Shown: one piece after another, positions 1-6,576 of the stretch | Numbering within the stretch: the first letter of the stretch is position 1 | Layout: each line of letters starts with the position of its first letter | Assembly: GCA_013695775.1 (NCBI GenBank) | Contig: JACCZV010000316.1 | Span: 1 to 8,016, forward strand | Length of the DNA: 8,016 bases | From: Chitinophagales bacterium | Lineage (GTDB): Bacteria; Bacteroidota; Bacteroidia; Chitinophagales; UBA10324 | Direction of reading: 5' to 3' | Notes under the pieces: generated by a model | What the model saw: the letters and a program-made list of their open reading frames with translations, nothing else | What the model was told of the DNA's origin: nothing | Databases searched by the model: none | Translations under genes and position numbers: made by a program

Positions 1-134
1 CAATAAGATTATAGTAGTGATTTTCGTCACAAAGAATTTTAGGGTTATGTATTAATTAAAACCTGATACATATAGACAGAGTATAATTTAGTTCAACGAA
101 CAGCCAGTTTTAATATTTCTAATTGTCAAAAATA

Positions 135-142
135 TACATTTG
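135..142 (+). promoter_or_regulatory. Candidate Bacteroidota -7 promoter element for folC
   Basis: The sequence TACATTTG matches the Bacteroidota -7 consensus TAnnTTTG exactly. It ends 17 nt before the GTG start of folC, so transcription would begin roughly 10 nt upstream of the start codon and give a very short leader. No good TTTG-type -33 element is visible about 20 nt further upstream, where there is only a T-rich run near 108-119. The match is short and could be chance, but its position is right for a promoter. Confidence 0.45.
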
Positions 143-159
143 CCGGTTATACAGCAAAA

Positions 160-1443
160 GTGACTTACAAAGAGACGATTGACTTTTTATATTCACAATT
201 ACCAATGTATTCACGCATTGGGAAGGCTGCTTACAAAACTGATCTGACCAATACCCTTCAGTTGTGCGATTTATTAAATCACCCTGAGAAACAGTTCATC
301 AGCATACACGTTGCAGGCACGAATGGCAAGGGATCTACCAGTCACATGCTGGCCGCAATCTTTCAATCGTGTGGGTATAAAACAGGCCTGTACACATCTC
401 CACATCTTAAAGATTTTCGTGAGCGCATCCGGATGGATGGTGAAATGATTCCGGAAACGCATGTTACAGAATTCGTGGAAAAATATAAAGAGGATGTATT
501 GAGGATCGGCTGCTCATTCTTTGAATGGACTGTCGGATTGGCTTTTGATTTTTTCGCAAAGAAAAAAGTAGATGTTGCTGTTATCGAAACAGGTTTGGGA
601 GGGAGATTAGATTCAACAAATGTGATTATGCCGGCACTATCTGTAATAACCAATGTAAGCCGTGATCATACAGACATGCTTGGTGATACAATTGAAAAGA
701 TTGCTTATGAAAAAGCAGGTATTATCAAACAAGGTGTGCCGGTGGTTGTGGGTGAAAGTGATGTTGTTACAGAGAACATTTTCAAAAAGCAGGCAGATGA
801 AAAAATAACTAAAGTTTATTTCGCAGACAAGCACTTCAAATTAATCTCATCACATCTTGATCTTTTTGTAAGCGAGCATAAGTTTCAGGATTTAAAAGGT
901 GATGAGGTTCAGATCAGCAGCGATCTCACGGGCAGCTACCAGGTAAAAAACATTGTTACCGTATTGCAATCCATTTCTGTACTTAGAGAATGTGGATTTA
1001 AATTGCCACAAGAAAAAGTTGCTACAGCTCTATCACAGGTGAAAAAATTAACCGGACTGCGGGGCCGATGGGATGTACTTCAGGTCAGTCCCCTCATTAT
1101 CGCAGACGTTGCGCACAATGAGTCTGGCCTATATAATTCACTGAAGCAGTTAGATGAATATGATGTGAAGCAAATTCATTTCGTTGTTGGATTTGTAAGA
1201 GACAAAGAGCTTTCCTCCATATTGCCCTTGTTTCCCCAAACGGCAAAATATTATTTCTGCGCCCCTGATATACCGCGGGGGCTTGTGGCTGAAATCCTTC
1301 ATAAGCAAGCAGATGGATGCGGCCTCTACGGCAAAAGTTATTCTTCAGTCAGGCAGGCTTTTGATGAAGCAAAGAAAAAGGCTGGAATCGATGATTTGAT
1401 ATATGTAGGAGGAAGCAATTTTGTTGTTGCGGAGATTCTTTAA
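160..1443 (+). CDS. folC: Bifunctional folylpolyglutamate synthase/dihydrofolate synthase
   Basis: This cytoplasmic Mur-ligase-family enzyme joins L-glutamate to dihydropteroate and then extends folates with further gamma-linked glutamates, using ATP. The 427 residues match the usual family length. Visible motifs are the P-loop GTNGKGS (about 53-59), SPHLKDFRERI (80-90), the ETGLGGRLDSTN segment (143-154), SRDHTDMLG with His170 around the metal/ATP site, EKAGIIK (184-190), LRGRWD (300-305) and DVAHN (316-320), which opens the C-terminal glutamate-ligase domain. The GTG at 160 is preferred because MTYKETIDFLYSQLPMY matches the N-terminus typical of Bacteroidota FolC; the next Met, residue 16, would remove this conserved part. 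No clear Shine-Dalgarno precedes it, which is common in this phylum. The gene stands alone on the plus strand, and its TAA stop lies two bases from the stop of the convergent protease gene. Confidence 0.96.
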   Translation: MTYKETIDFLYSQLPMYSRIGKAAYKTDLTNTLQLCDLLNHPEKQFISIHVAGTNGKGSTSHMLAAIFQSCGYKTGLYTSPHLKDFRERIRMDGEMIPETHVTEFVEKYKEDVLRIGCSFFEWTVGLAFDFFAKKKVDVAVIETGLGGRLDSTNVIMPALSVITNVSRDHTDMLGDTIEKIAYEKAGIIKQGVPVVVGESDVVTENIFKKQADEKITKVYFADKHFKLISSHLDLFVSEHKFQDLKGDEVQISSDLTGSYQVKNIVTVLQSISVLRECGFKLPQEKVATALSQVKKLTGLRGRWDVLQVSPLIIADVAHNESGLYNSLKQLDEYDVKQIHFVVGFVRDKELSSILPLFPQTAKYYFCAPDIPRGLVAEILHKQADGCGLYGKSYSSVRQAFDEAKKKAGIDDLIYVGGSNFVVAEIL

Positions 1444-1445
1444 TT

Positions 1446-2747
1446 CTATATCAGATTCCTCATTTTAATCCAAAGATAAATGTACTCATCCACCCTTTTA
1501 AGTTTAAGCCAAACATTCTTTGCATCTGGATCACTTAAGATTTCATCAATTGCTCCAAGATCAAGCTTCATGACCTTTTGAAAGTTTATTTCCATCACCT
1601 CGTCATCCTCTAAGATGCCCGCCTCATCAGCAGGTGAATTTACTTTTACGTGATGTACCACGAAATGATTAAAATCTTCCCCTCCTCCTACAAGATCTAT
1701 CCCTACCCGATCGTATTTGAAAGGTTCTTTAATTCTATGCGTAGGTTTTAAAAAAAGTTGTCCGTTGCCATAATCGAAGACCACCGTAAATCTTTTCAGA
1801 AGAAAGTTTCCGATGCTTCCATTTCGCTTTATTGGTTCCAACCTTGTTTGCCAATCATCATAATCGGGAAAGCTGGTTACTACCTCCCTAAATAGAAAAT
1901 TCCCAAGTTTTAGTTCCTCTGATCTTGCAAGGCTTCCATGAATGATTCCACTTAGGCCGAGGCCAAGCTGCATCTCAAGGTGTTTCGCAGGAATTCTGAT
2001 ACCTGAATCAGAATATGTTTCGAGTGACAACGGAAAGCCAGCTCCCGTATCAACAAGTAAATCTACAGATATAGGTGATCCATCGAATAGGGTGCACAAT
2101 GCTTTTACAAAAGGTTTATTAGAATGCACTACCATGGGAATAAAATCATATTTTCTGCCTGGATTATATGTTCCCGGAGCATAGACCGTTAGCAGGTTTT
2201 CCTGATAATTTATTTTAGAAACAAAGCTGCTGAAAAATTCATATCCTAAAATTCCATCTACTTTAACTCCTAAGTAGGTGGATAAGAAGAACGGATCTTC
2301 TTCAAACACCACCATTGTTAATGGAATGCTCTCAATACCACTGAAAGATATTTTTACATCGGAAGTTAAAAAGGCTGGTGAACCCTCATCACCTCCAAGT
2401 CCCCTGATAAGGACATTTCTGATGCGCTGTAAATTCAACAATTGTTTTAACGACGGATTGGTTATCGTAGAAATTCCTACGCCGGTATCCAGTACGAAAT
2501 TAAAAGGCCCATGACCATTGATCATGACATCCACTACCATCAAATTGCGATGAAATTCGAACGAAAAGGATTTTTTCTTCCGGGGTTCTGAAAAATAAAA
2601 ATATGGCTGAGCTTGAGCGAGACCATTTCCAACTAGAGATATGATCACAAATAGCCAGATAATAATAAAAATTGCACATATCTGTTTTCCGAAAGTATTT
2701 ATTCGGAGAACTACTAATGGAGTCACATTACGAATAAAGGATCTCAT
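1446..2747 (-). CDS. Exported retropepsin-like aspartyl protease with C-terminal PDZ domain
   Basis: A predicted secreted or periplasmic protein of 433 residues. A hydrophobic signal segment lies at about 23-43 and is followed by GLAQAQ, a plausible signal peptidase I site; there is no lipobox cysteine. Two aspartyl-protease half-domains follow. The first has FVLDTGVG (Asp87) and DGILGYEFF (164-172); the second has LLVDTGAG (Asp233) and SIGNFLLKRF (311-320). This is the two-DTG single-chain architecture in which both aspartates build one active site. A PDZ-like domain occupies about 355-425, with VNSPADEAGILEDDEVMEIN as its ligand-groove and turn region. The family is widespread in Bacteroidota, but its substrates are largely unknown; the PDZ domain suggests recognition of C-termini or exposed peptides. 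The N-region before the hydrophobic segment is long (about 22 residues), but no later Met would keep the signal, so the ATG at 2745-2747 is used. The role is inferred from motifs only. Confidence 0.85.
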   Translation of the reverse strand: MRSFIRNVTPLVVLRINTFGKQICAIFIIIWLFVIISLVGNGLAQAQPYFYFSEPRKKKSFSFEFHRNLMVVDVMINGHGPFNFVLDTGVGISTITNPSLKQLLNLQRIRNVLIRGLGGDEGSPAFLTSDVKISFSGIESIPLTMVVFEEDPFFLSTYLGVKVDGILGYEFFSSFVSKINYQENLLTVYAPGTYNPGRKYDFIPMVVHSNKPFVKALCTLFDGSPISVDLLVDTGAGFPLSLETYSDSGIRIPAKHLEMQLGLGLSGIIHGSLARSEELKLGNFLFREVVTSFPDYDDWQTRLEPIKRNGSIGNFLLKRFTVVFDYGNGQLFLKPTHRIKEPFKYDRVGIDLVGGGEDFNHFVVHHVKVNSPADEAGILEDDEVMEINFQKVMKLDLGAIDEILSDPDAKNVWLKLKRVDEYIYLWIKMRNLI

Positions 2748-2850
2748 TACAATTAGAGAAAAAGAAACGTCACTATTTGATGAAGTTGAAGTTGCTACTA
2801 TTTTAACTTACAATTCAGATTAAATATAGGTTGAAAACACCTGACTTTTC

Positions 2851-2958
2851 CGTCATTTCGAACGAAGTGAGAAATCGCCCGGCATTGAACCTGCTGAAGC
2901 ATTTCGTCATTTCGAACAAAGTGAGAAATTACCCGGCATTGAACCTGCTGATAACATG
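2851..2958 (+). repeat. Tandem pair of 54-bp plus-orientation units (block 1)
   Basis: Two head-to-tail 54-bp units begin at 2851 and 2905. Each starts with the core CGTCATTTCGAAC(G/A)AAGTG followed by AGAAAT, then shares the spacer CCCGGCATTGAACCTGCTGA at 2878-2897 and 2932-2951. The two units differ at only a few bases until about five bases before the end of the second. Confidence 0.9.
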
Positions 2959-3079
2959 AGACTTCTATCCTCTGAATGACGCTGAATTAAGAGATGTTTG
3001 ATTGAGATTTCTCCTATAGTCGAAATGACGCTGAATTGAGAGATGTTTGATTGAGATTTCTCCTGTCGTCGAAATGACG
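2958..3079 (-). repeat. Three minus-orientation units (block 1), two well conserved
   Basis: The core occurs in reverse orientation at 3004-3030 and 3053-3079, preceded by a nearly identical 23-bp spacer (2981-3003 and 3030-3052), so the period is 49 bp. A decayed copy lies at 2958-2981, where GAGACTTCTATCC and TGAATGACG are still recognisable. Read on the minus strand the core centre is CTATAG or CGACAG, unlike the ACGAAGT/ACAAAGT centre of the plus copies, so the two orientations are separate subfamilies. Confidence 0.85.
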
Positions 3080-3116
3080 TTGTAAGGAAAATGGTGCTAC
3101 TATAGGTGAGCATTCC
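3079..3116. repeat. Block-1 tail segment, duplicated at 3293-3331
   Basis: This segment (GTTGTAAGGAAAATGGTGCT, then ACTATAGGTGAGCATTCC) follows the last minus unit of block 1. A near-identical copy at 3293-3331 follows the last minus unit of block 2. It contains no core repeat itself and marks the boundary of the larger duplicated block. Confidence 0.85.
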
Positions 3117-3199
3117 ATCATTTCGAACAGAGTTAGAAATTGCCTGGCATTGAACCTGCTAAAGCATTTCGTCATTTCGAACAGAGTTAGAAATCTCTT
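3116..3199 (+). repeat. Tandem pair of plus-orientation units (block 2)
   Basis: Cores start at 3116 and 3170, again 54 bp apart. Both carry the variant centre AACAGAGTTAG where the block-1 pair has AACGAAGTGAG or AACAAAGTGAG. The spacer of the first unit (GGCATTGAACCTGCTAAAGC) matches the first unit of block 1; the second spacer has diverged. Confidence 0.85.
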
Positions 3200-3218
3200 C
3201 ATTAAACGTGCTGATAAA

Positions 3219-3331
3219 TAGGACTTCTCTATAGTCGAAATGACGCTGTATGAGAGATGGTTGATTGAGATTTCTCCTGTCGTTGAAATGACGTTGTAAG
3301 GAGAATGGTGCTAATATAGGTGAAGCGTTCC
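3219..3331 (-). repeat. Two minus-orientation units plus tail (block 2)
   Basis: Reverse-orientation cores lie at about 3219-3245 and 3267-3293, 48 bp apart, joined by a spacer related to that of the block-1 minus units (GAGAGATGGTTGATT against GAGAGATGTTTGATT). They are followed by the second tail copy at 3293-3331. Compared with block 1, one minus unit is missing, which explains why plus units of the two blocks are offset by 265 bp but tails by 214 bp. Confidence 0.85.
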
Positions 3332-3393
3332 TCCTTTCGCAAAAGTGAGAATCTCCGACATACCGTCATTTCGAACAAAGTGAGAAATCTCCC
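3330..3393 (+). repeat. Terminal plus-orientation units abutting the glycosyltransferase gene
   Basis: A decayed core at about 3330-3356 (CCTTTCGCAAAAGTGAGA, then ATCTCC) is followed by a well-conserved core at 3364-3393, the copy closest to the consensus on the plus strand. The last copy ends three bases before the stop codon of the glycosyltransferase gene. These two look like the start of a third block without its minus units. Confidence 0.8.
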
Positions 3394-3396
3394 ACA

Positions 3397-4521
3397 CTAT
3401 GATAACCTATGTTTTTTTTGTGGTCTCAGTCTATTAAATACCTCTTCATATTGATCAGTGATGTGTTCCCATGTGTAGCGTTCTGTAATTCTGCTCCTTG
3501 ATTTATCCCGGTAGGTTTGAGCAAGATTTTCATCTGAATCAACAAGATTAATTTTCTCAGCTAAGTCACCTATATCTTTTTTATATAGAATACCATACTC
3601 ACCGTCTTTCAGCACCTCGCGATTAAAAACAGTATCCAATGCCAATACACAGTTACCATACGCAAGACCCTTGAGTAAGGCGGGGTTTGTACCGCCAAAT
3701 TCATGGCCATGAGTATAAGCATATGCATTCGCATGCAATTCTTTAATAAGATCACTGTCGTTGATATGACCAAGAAACTTTACACGCTCGGGAGAAGCAA
3801 TGGCACGCAATTCTTCTTCAAAGGGATTTTTATATACTGTGCCGCCTGCAATAGCAAGCACCCGCTTTGAATTGGATTGCATAAATCCCTTGACTATAAT
3901 GTCGGCGTTATTATCAGGAACTAACCGTGAAGCAATGAGATAATACTGAAAAGGCTCGAGTCCGAGCTTGCGGATAGAATCAGGGTTTTCGGCATATTTC
4001 AGATCGGCTCCATAAGCTATGTCGGTGGAGTTGCAATTGAATTCTTTTTTATAATAATCCTGCATGCCTTTCGCATCGGTGATCACTACATTGAAAAATT
4101 TTGTAGCACACCATGCTCCGAAATAAAAATACTTTTTACCTGCATTGCTCCATTTCGGACGCATCCACTCCAACCCATCTACATTAATGCAATTCTTCTT
4201 TCCAAAGATGCTAAGCAACAGCCCAAAGGGACCATTGGCTGCATTACAAAATAGTACCACATCAGTGCTGGAAAAAATCACTTTCCATGTAGAAAGAAAT
4301 GATTGCGAAAATTGCGAAGTGTTCTTTCCTTTTAACGACGGAATATATTTCAGCCGGATGCCCCTGTATTCAGGCTGAAAATTCGTGAACATATTTTTAT
4401 GTGCATAAACCGTAACCTCATGGCCACGTTGTACCAACCGCACTCCGAGTTCCTCTGCAAATGCTTCATACCCGCTGTACCCTGACGGAATTCCTCTTGA
4501 GCCAAGTATTGCTATTCTCAT
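3397..4521 (-). CDS. GT4/DUF1972-family glycosyltransferase, probably a rhamnosyl- or deoxysugar transferase
   Basis: A GT-B fold glycosyltransferase of 374 residues. The N-terminal domain begins MRIAILGSRGIPSGYSGYEAF, the signature of the DUF1972 group that includes streptococcal rhamnosyltransferases such as RgpA and Cps2T. INVDGLEWMRPKW lies at 112-124. The C-terminal GT4 nucleotide-sugar domain starts near 190 with YYLIASRLVPDNN and contains GHEFGGTNPALLKG (272-285), the acceptor/donor loop where Glu274 is the first Glu of the GT4 EX7E-type motif. No signal peptide or membrane segment is present, so it should act at the cytoplasmic face on a lipid-linked acceptor. It is the last gene of the nucleotide-sugar cluster, 93 nt downstream of the RmlD-like gene, which suggests it uses the sugar made by its neighbours. 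A 7-of-8 match to TAnnTTTG (TACATTTT, minus strand, 4545-4552) lies 23 nt before its ATG and could be an internal promoter. Donor and acceptor cannot be read from the sequence. Confidence 0.88.
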   Translation of the reverse strand: MRIAILGSRGIPSGYSGYEAFAEELGVRLVQRGHEVTVYAHKNMFTNFQPEYRGIRLKYIPSLKGKNTSQFSQSFLSTWKVIFSSTDVVLFCNAANGPFGLLLSIFGKKNCINVDGLEWMRPKWSNAGKKYFYFGAWCATKFFNVVITDAKGMQDYYKKEFNCNSTDIAYGADLKYAENPDSIRKLGLEPFQYYLIASRLVPDNNADIIVKGFMQSNSKRVLAIAGGTVYKNPFEEELRAIASPERVKFLGHINDSDLIKELHANAYAYTHGHEFGGTNPALLKGLAYGNCVLALDTVFNREVLKDGEYGILYKKDIGDLAEKINLVDSDENLAQTYRDKSRSRITERYTWEHITDQYEEVFNRLRPQKKHRLS

Positions 4522-4614
4522 TTAACTGCCAATGGTGAGGTTGGAAAATGTATTAAGCTTATGAGTTTACTTGTATATCTATAGGTATACTAATGATGAA
4601 GACTGGAGTAAGAA

Positions 4615-5472
4615 TCATTTATAATTCTCTTCCAAAAAAGTCAGCAATGCAGGTTTCCAGTGCGGCATTTCATTCATCCCAATTTTTTTAAGATTTGCAT
4701 TTTCAAGCACTGAATAAAAAGGGCGTTTTACCACCGCGGGGAAATCTTTAACACTTGCTTCATAGAGCGGTGTTTCTAAATGAAGGATATCGAAAATTGT
4801 TCTTGCAAATTCATACCATGACACTTCTCCTTCACAGGTCATATGATAGAGGCCATAAGCATCTGTTTCAATTAATGCCATGGTATTTTTTGCTATTTCT
4901 TTAGTAGGCGTAGGTGTCAGTATCTCATCCATAACTACCCGCACTTCAGGTTTTTCCTTAGAGAGTTTTACCATGGTTGAGATGAAATTCCCCCCTTTAG
5001 CACGACATGGGATTTTTCCATAAATTCCTGAAACGCGAACGACAAAATGTTTAGTCGAGTAGTTCATTACAAGCTGCTCCCCTGCATATTTTGTTATTGC
5101 ATAAACACTTTGAGGGTACACAGGATCAGACTCTACATATGGATTCATTTTTCTCCCATCAAAAACATAATCCGTGGAATATTGCACCAACTTAAAGCCA
5201 AGCTCGTTTGAAACTTTAGCCAGGTTCAAAGATCCTATCCCATTTATTTTAAAGGCCACATCAGGCTCCAACTCACATTTAGGAACATTGTGCGCAGCAG
5301 CAGTACATATTACTACATCGGGGTGAATGTCAGCAAGCACTTCTGAAACATTGTCAATATCAGAAATCTCAATCTCGGAATGGGTAAGGGGAATTGCCTC
5401 ATGATGCTGGGAAGAAATCTCCAGGAGATCTGTGCCTAACTGTCCATTTGCACCTATTATTGCAACTTTCAT
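4615..5472 (-). CDS. rfbD: dTDP-4-dehydrorhamnose reductase-like protein (RmlD/RfbD family)
   Basis: A cytoplasmic extended short-chain dehydrogenase of 285 residues, the usual RmlD length. Canonical RmlD reduces dTDP-4-dehydro-L-rhamnose to dTDP-L-rhamnose with NAD(P)H. Visible are the Rossmann motif GANGQLG (7-13), YSTDYVFDG (98-106, a strong RmlD signature) and the catalytic YAITK (Tyr124, Lys128). It departs from the textbook enzyme: AAAH is followed by NVPKCE where Salmonella RmlD has TAVDKAE, RVSGIYG stands where RTSWVY is usual, and MDEILTPTPT replaces the NDQxGxPT-type segment. These lie around the substrate pocket, so a different 4-keto sugar is possible. It sits 75 nt downstream of the SDR gene and 93 nt upstream of the glycosyltransferase, all on the minus strand. 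Family membership is firm; the exact substrate is not. Confidence 0.85.
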   Translation of the reverse strand: MKVAIIGANGQLGTDLLEISSQHHEAIPLTHSEIEISDIDNVSEVLADIHPDVVICTAAAHNVPKCELEPDVAFKINGIGSLNLAKVSNELGFKLVQYSTDYVFDGRKMNPYVESDPVYPQSVYAITKYAGEQLVMNYSTKHFVVRVSGIYGKIPCRAKGGNFISTMVKLSKEKPEVRVVMDEILTPTPTKEIAKNTMALIETDAYGLYHMTCEGEVSWYEFARTIFDILHLETPLYEASVKDFPAVVKRPFYSVLENANLKKIGMNEMPHWKPALLTFLEENYK

Positions 5473-5547
5473 TAATAAGGGAATTTTAATTAGAGGAACA
5501 GATGTCTTGAATAAAGAAAGTATTCAACTATTAATTCTTCCAGTAAT

Positions 5548-6501
5548 TTAACTTACCTGTTTAAAGACCTGAATGTTATAATAATTTGGGTTGTCGAAGT
5601 CCTTGAAGCTGTCATAGTTAACAACGAGGTCATCAAGTATTGATTCGACACTATGTGTTGGTTTGAAGCTCAGCATGTTCACAGCCTTTTCACTTGTAAC
5701 TTTATAATTTCTGAAATCCTGAACATTCTTTATATTTAGCTTAATCTTCAGTCCCATCTTTTTTTCTACTGCTTCCTTTACAAAATCCGCCACTTCACCA
5801 ACAGTATAATTTCCTGAGGCAATATTGAAAATGCCTGATATCTCGTCGGCGGATTCCACCGCTCGGATGTAGGCGCTTGTAGCATCCTGCAGGGCGAGTA
5901 TCGGCCGCCAGATGGAGGGATTGTTTATTATAATCTCTCCCGTGGCCACAGCAGTTTTGAACATGGTATTCACTATAAGATCTAACCGCATGCGTGGACT
6001 ATAGCCACTCACGGTTCCCTGCCGGAAGGCAACCACCGAAAAATTTTTATCCTGCATCTGTATTACTGCCTGTTCGCCCTGTAGCTTTGATATTCCGTAA
6101 GGATAGCTGGAAACTGCCGGGGAGCTTTCGTCATACAATTCATTTACAGTATATCCATACACTGAGCATGACCCGGCATAGATGAAACGTTTGGCGCCTG
6201 CACGCTTGGCGATGTATGCAAGGTAGGCCGGTGAGGAGGCATTGCTGACGAAGTTTTTTGCGGGAGAGAATTCTGCCATAGGATCATTTGACAATCCAGC
6301 AAGAAAAATCACCTGATCGTATCCCTCAAGATCTTTTTCATGAAGGTCGAAGATGTCTTTCTCAATCACTTTTACCTCCTTAGGCAAATGATTTCCGAAC
6401 CAGAGCAGATCCACCACATCAACTTCATACCCTCTGTCAATCACTTTAGGCACCAATGCAGAACCTATGTATCCTGCCCCGCCAGCAATCAGTATTTTCA
6501 T
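5548..6501 (-). CDS. NAD-dependent nucleotide-sugar epimerase/dehydratase (extended SDR)
   Basis: A 317-residue extended SDR of the UDP-glucose 4-epimerase/dTDP-glucose 4,6-dehydratase superfamily, cytoplasmic. It shows the NAD-binding GGAGYIG (7-13), an acidic residue after the second strand (VVDLL, Asp31) favouring NAD(H), FLAGLSNDP (67-74) at the end of strand 4, AGSCSVYGY (109-117) supplying the catalytic Ser, and YPYGISK with Tyr135 and Lys139. WRPILALQD (198-206) corresponds to the RPFVHVxD segment of these enzymes. It lacks the TDE catalytic triad context of RmlB, where a Thr-Asp-Glu follows the fourth strand, so 4-epimerase, reductase or other NDP-sugar chemistry is more likely than 4,6-dehydration. 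Its place between the RmlC-like and RmlD-like genes implies work on the same activated sugar. I cannot assign the reaction more precisely. Confidence 0.85.
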   Translation of the reverse strand: MKILIAGGAGYIGSALVPKVIDRGYEVDVVDLLWFGNHLPKEVKVIEKDIFDLHEKDLEGYDQVIFLAGLSNDPMAEFSPAKNFVSNASSPAYLAYIAKRAGAKRFIYAGSCSVYGYTVNELYDESSPAVSSYPYGISKLQGEQAVIQMQDKNFSVVAFRQGTVSGYSPRMRLDLIVNTMFKTAVATGEIIINNPSIWRPILALQDATSAYIRAVESADEISGIFNIASGNYTVGEVADFVKEAVEKKMGLKIKLNIKNVQDFRNYKVTSEKAVNMLSFKPTHSVESILDDLVVNYDSFKDFDNPNYYNIQVFKQVS

Positions 6502-6576
6502 GATTTATAACTATTGTTTGCTTTGTTGTTTAAAAAATTTATGAATATGATGCATCTGTGCCTTTCACTAAAAGTC

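Larger units (their letters stand above)
2851..3393. repeat. BIME-like mosaic array of a short imperfect-palindrome repeat
   Basis: Most of the non-coding stretch 2748-3396 consists of about eleven copies of one element whose conserved ends are CGTCATTTCGA and GAGAAATCTC, separated by 6-7 variable bases. Plus-strand copies start near 2851, 2905, 3116, 3170, 3330 and 3364; minus-strand copies span about 2958-2981, 3004-3030, 3053-3079, 3219-3245 and 3267-3293. Within each copy ATTTC and GAAAT can pair, giving a 5-bp stem; copies in opposite orientation can pair over both conserved ends to make long hairpins. Plus copies recur at 54 bp with one spacer and minus copies at 48-49 bp with another. 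The flanking 2748-2850 holds no gene or repeat, only the probable leader of the protease gene. No protein-coding gene is supported anywhere in 2748-3396. Function is unknown; possibilities include a REP-type mobile relic, a transcript 3' end or a protein-binding site. Confidence 0.9.

Noticed and set aside
1..159. C-terminal end of an upstream gene
   Set aside because: One plus frame is open from the edge to a stop at 52-54, but its 17 residues match nothing I recognise. Too short to support a call.
1446..2747. Retroelement or provirus signalled by the retropepsin-like motif
   Set aside because: The gene has a signal peptide, two fused protease lobes and a PDZ domain, with no reverse transcriptase or integrase nearby. 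It is a cellular enzyme.
1942..2823. Plus-strand open frames opposite the protease gene
   Set aside because: They are shadows of the protease coding frame, with no recognisable domain, and the minus-strand frame has clear family motifs.
2907..3202. Two overlapping minus-strand open frames of 62-68 codons in the repeat array
   Set aside because: They are translations of the repeat itself (recurring FLTLFEM and QRHxDDR-like strings) in different frames, with no start context or domain. The repetition explains their openness.
2851..3393. CRISPR array
   Set aside because: Spacers between copies are themselves repeated, copies occur in both orientations, the period differs between orientations, and there are no cas genes.
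2851..3393. Integron attC-type cassette array
   Set aside because: No cassettes or reading frames lie between the copies, no integrase is visible, and the core lacks the paired R/L box layout of attC sites.
3665..3710. Defective glycosyltransferase because Lys284 occupies the site where many GT4 enzymes have the second Glu (LLEA)
   Set aside because: The surrounding GGTNPALLKG segment is otherwise intact and I recall the same Lys form in related DUF1972 proteins, so it is more likely normal variation.
4573..4590. Inverted repeat GTATA...TATAC between the RmlD-like and glycosyltransferase genes
   Set aside because: The stem is five A/T-rich pairs with an eight-base loop, expected by chance in this composition, and no T-run follows.
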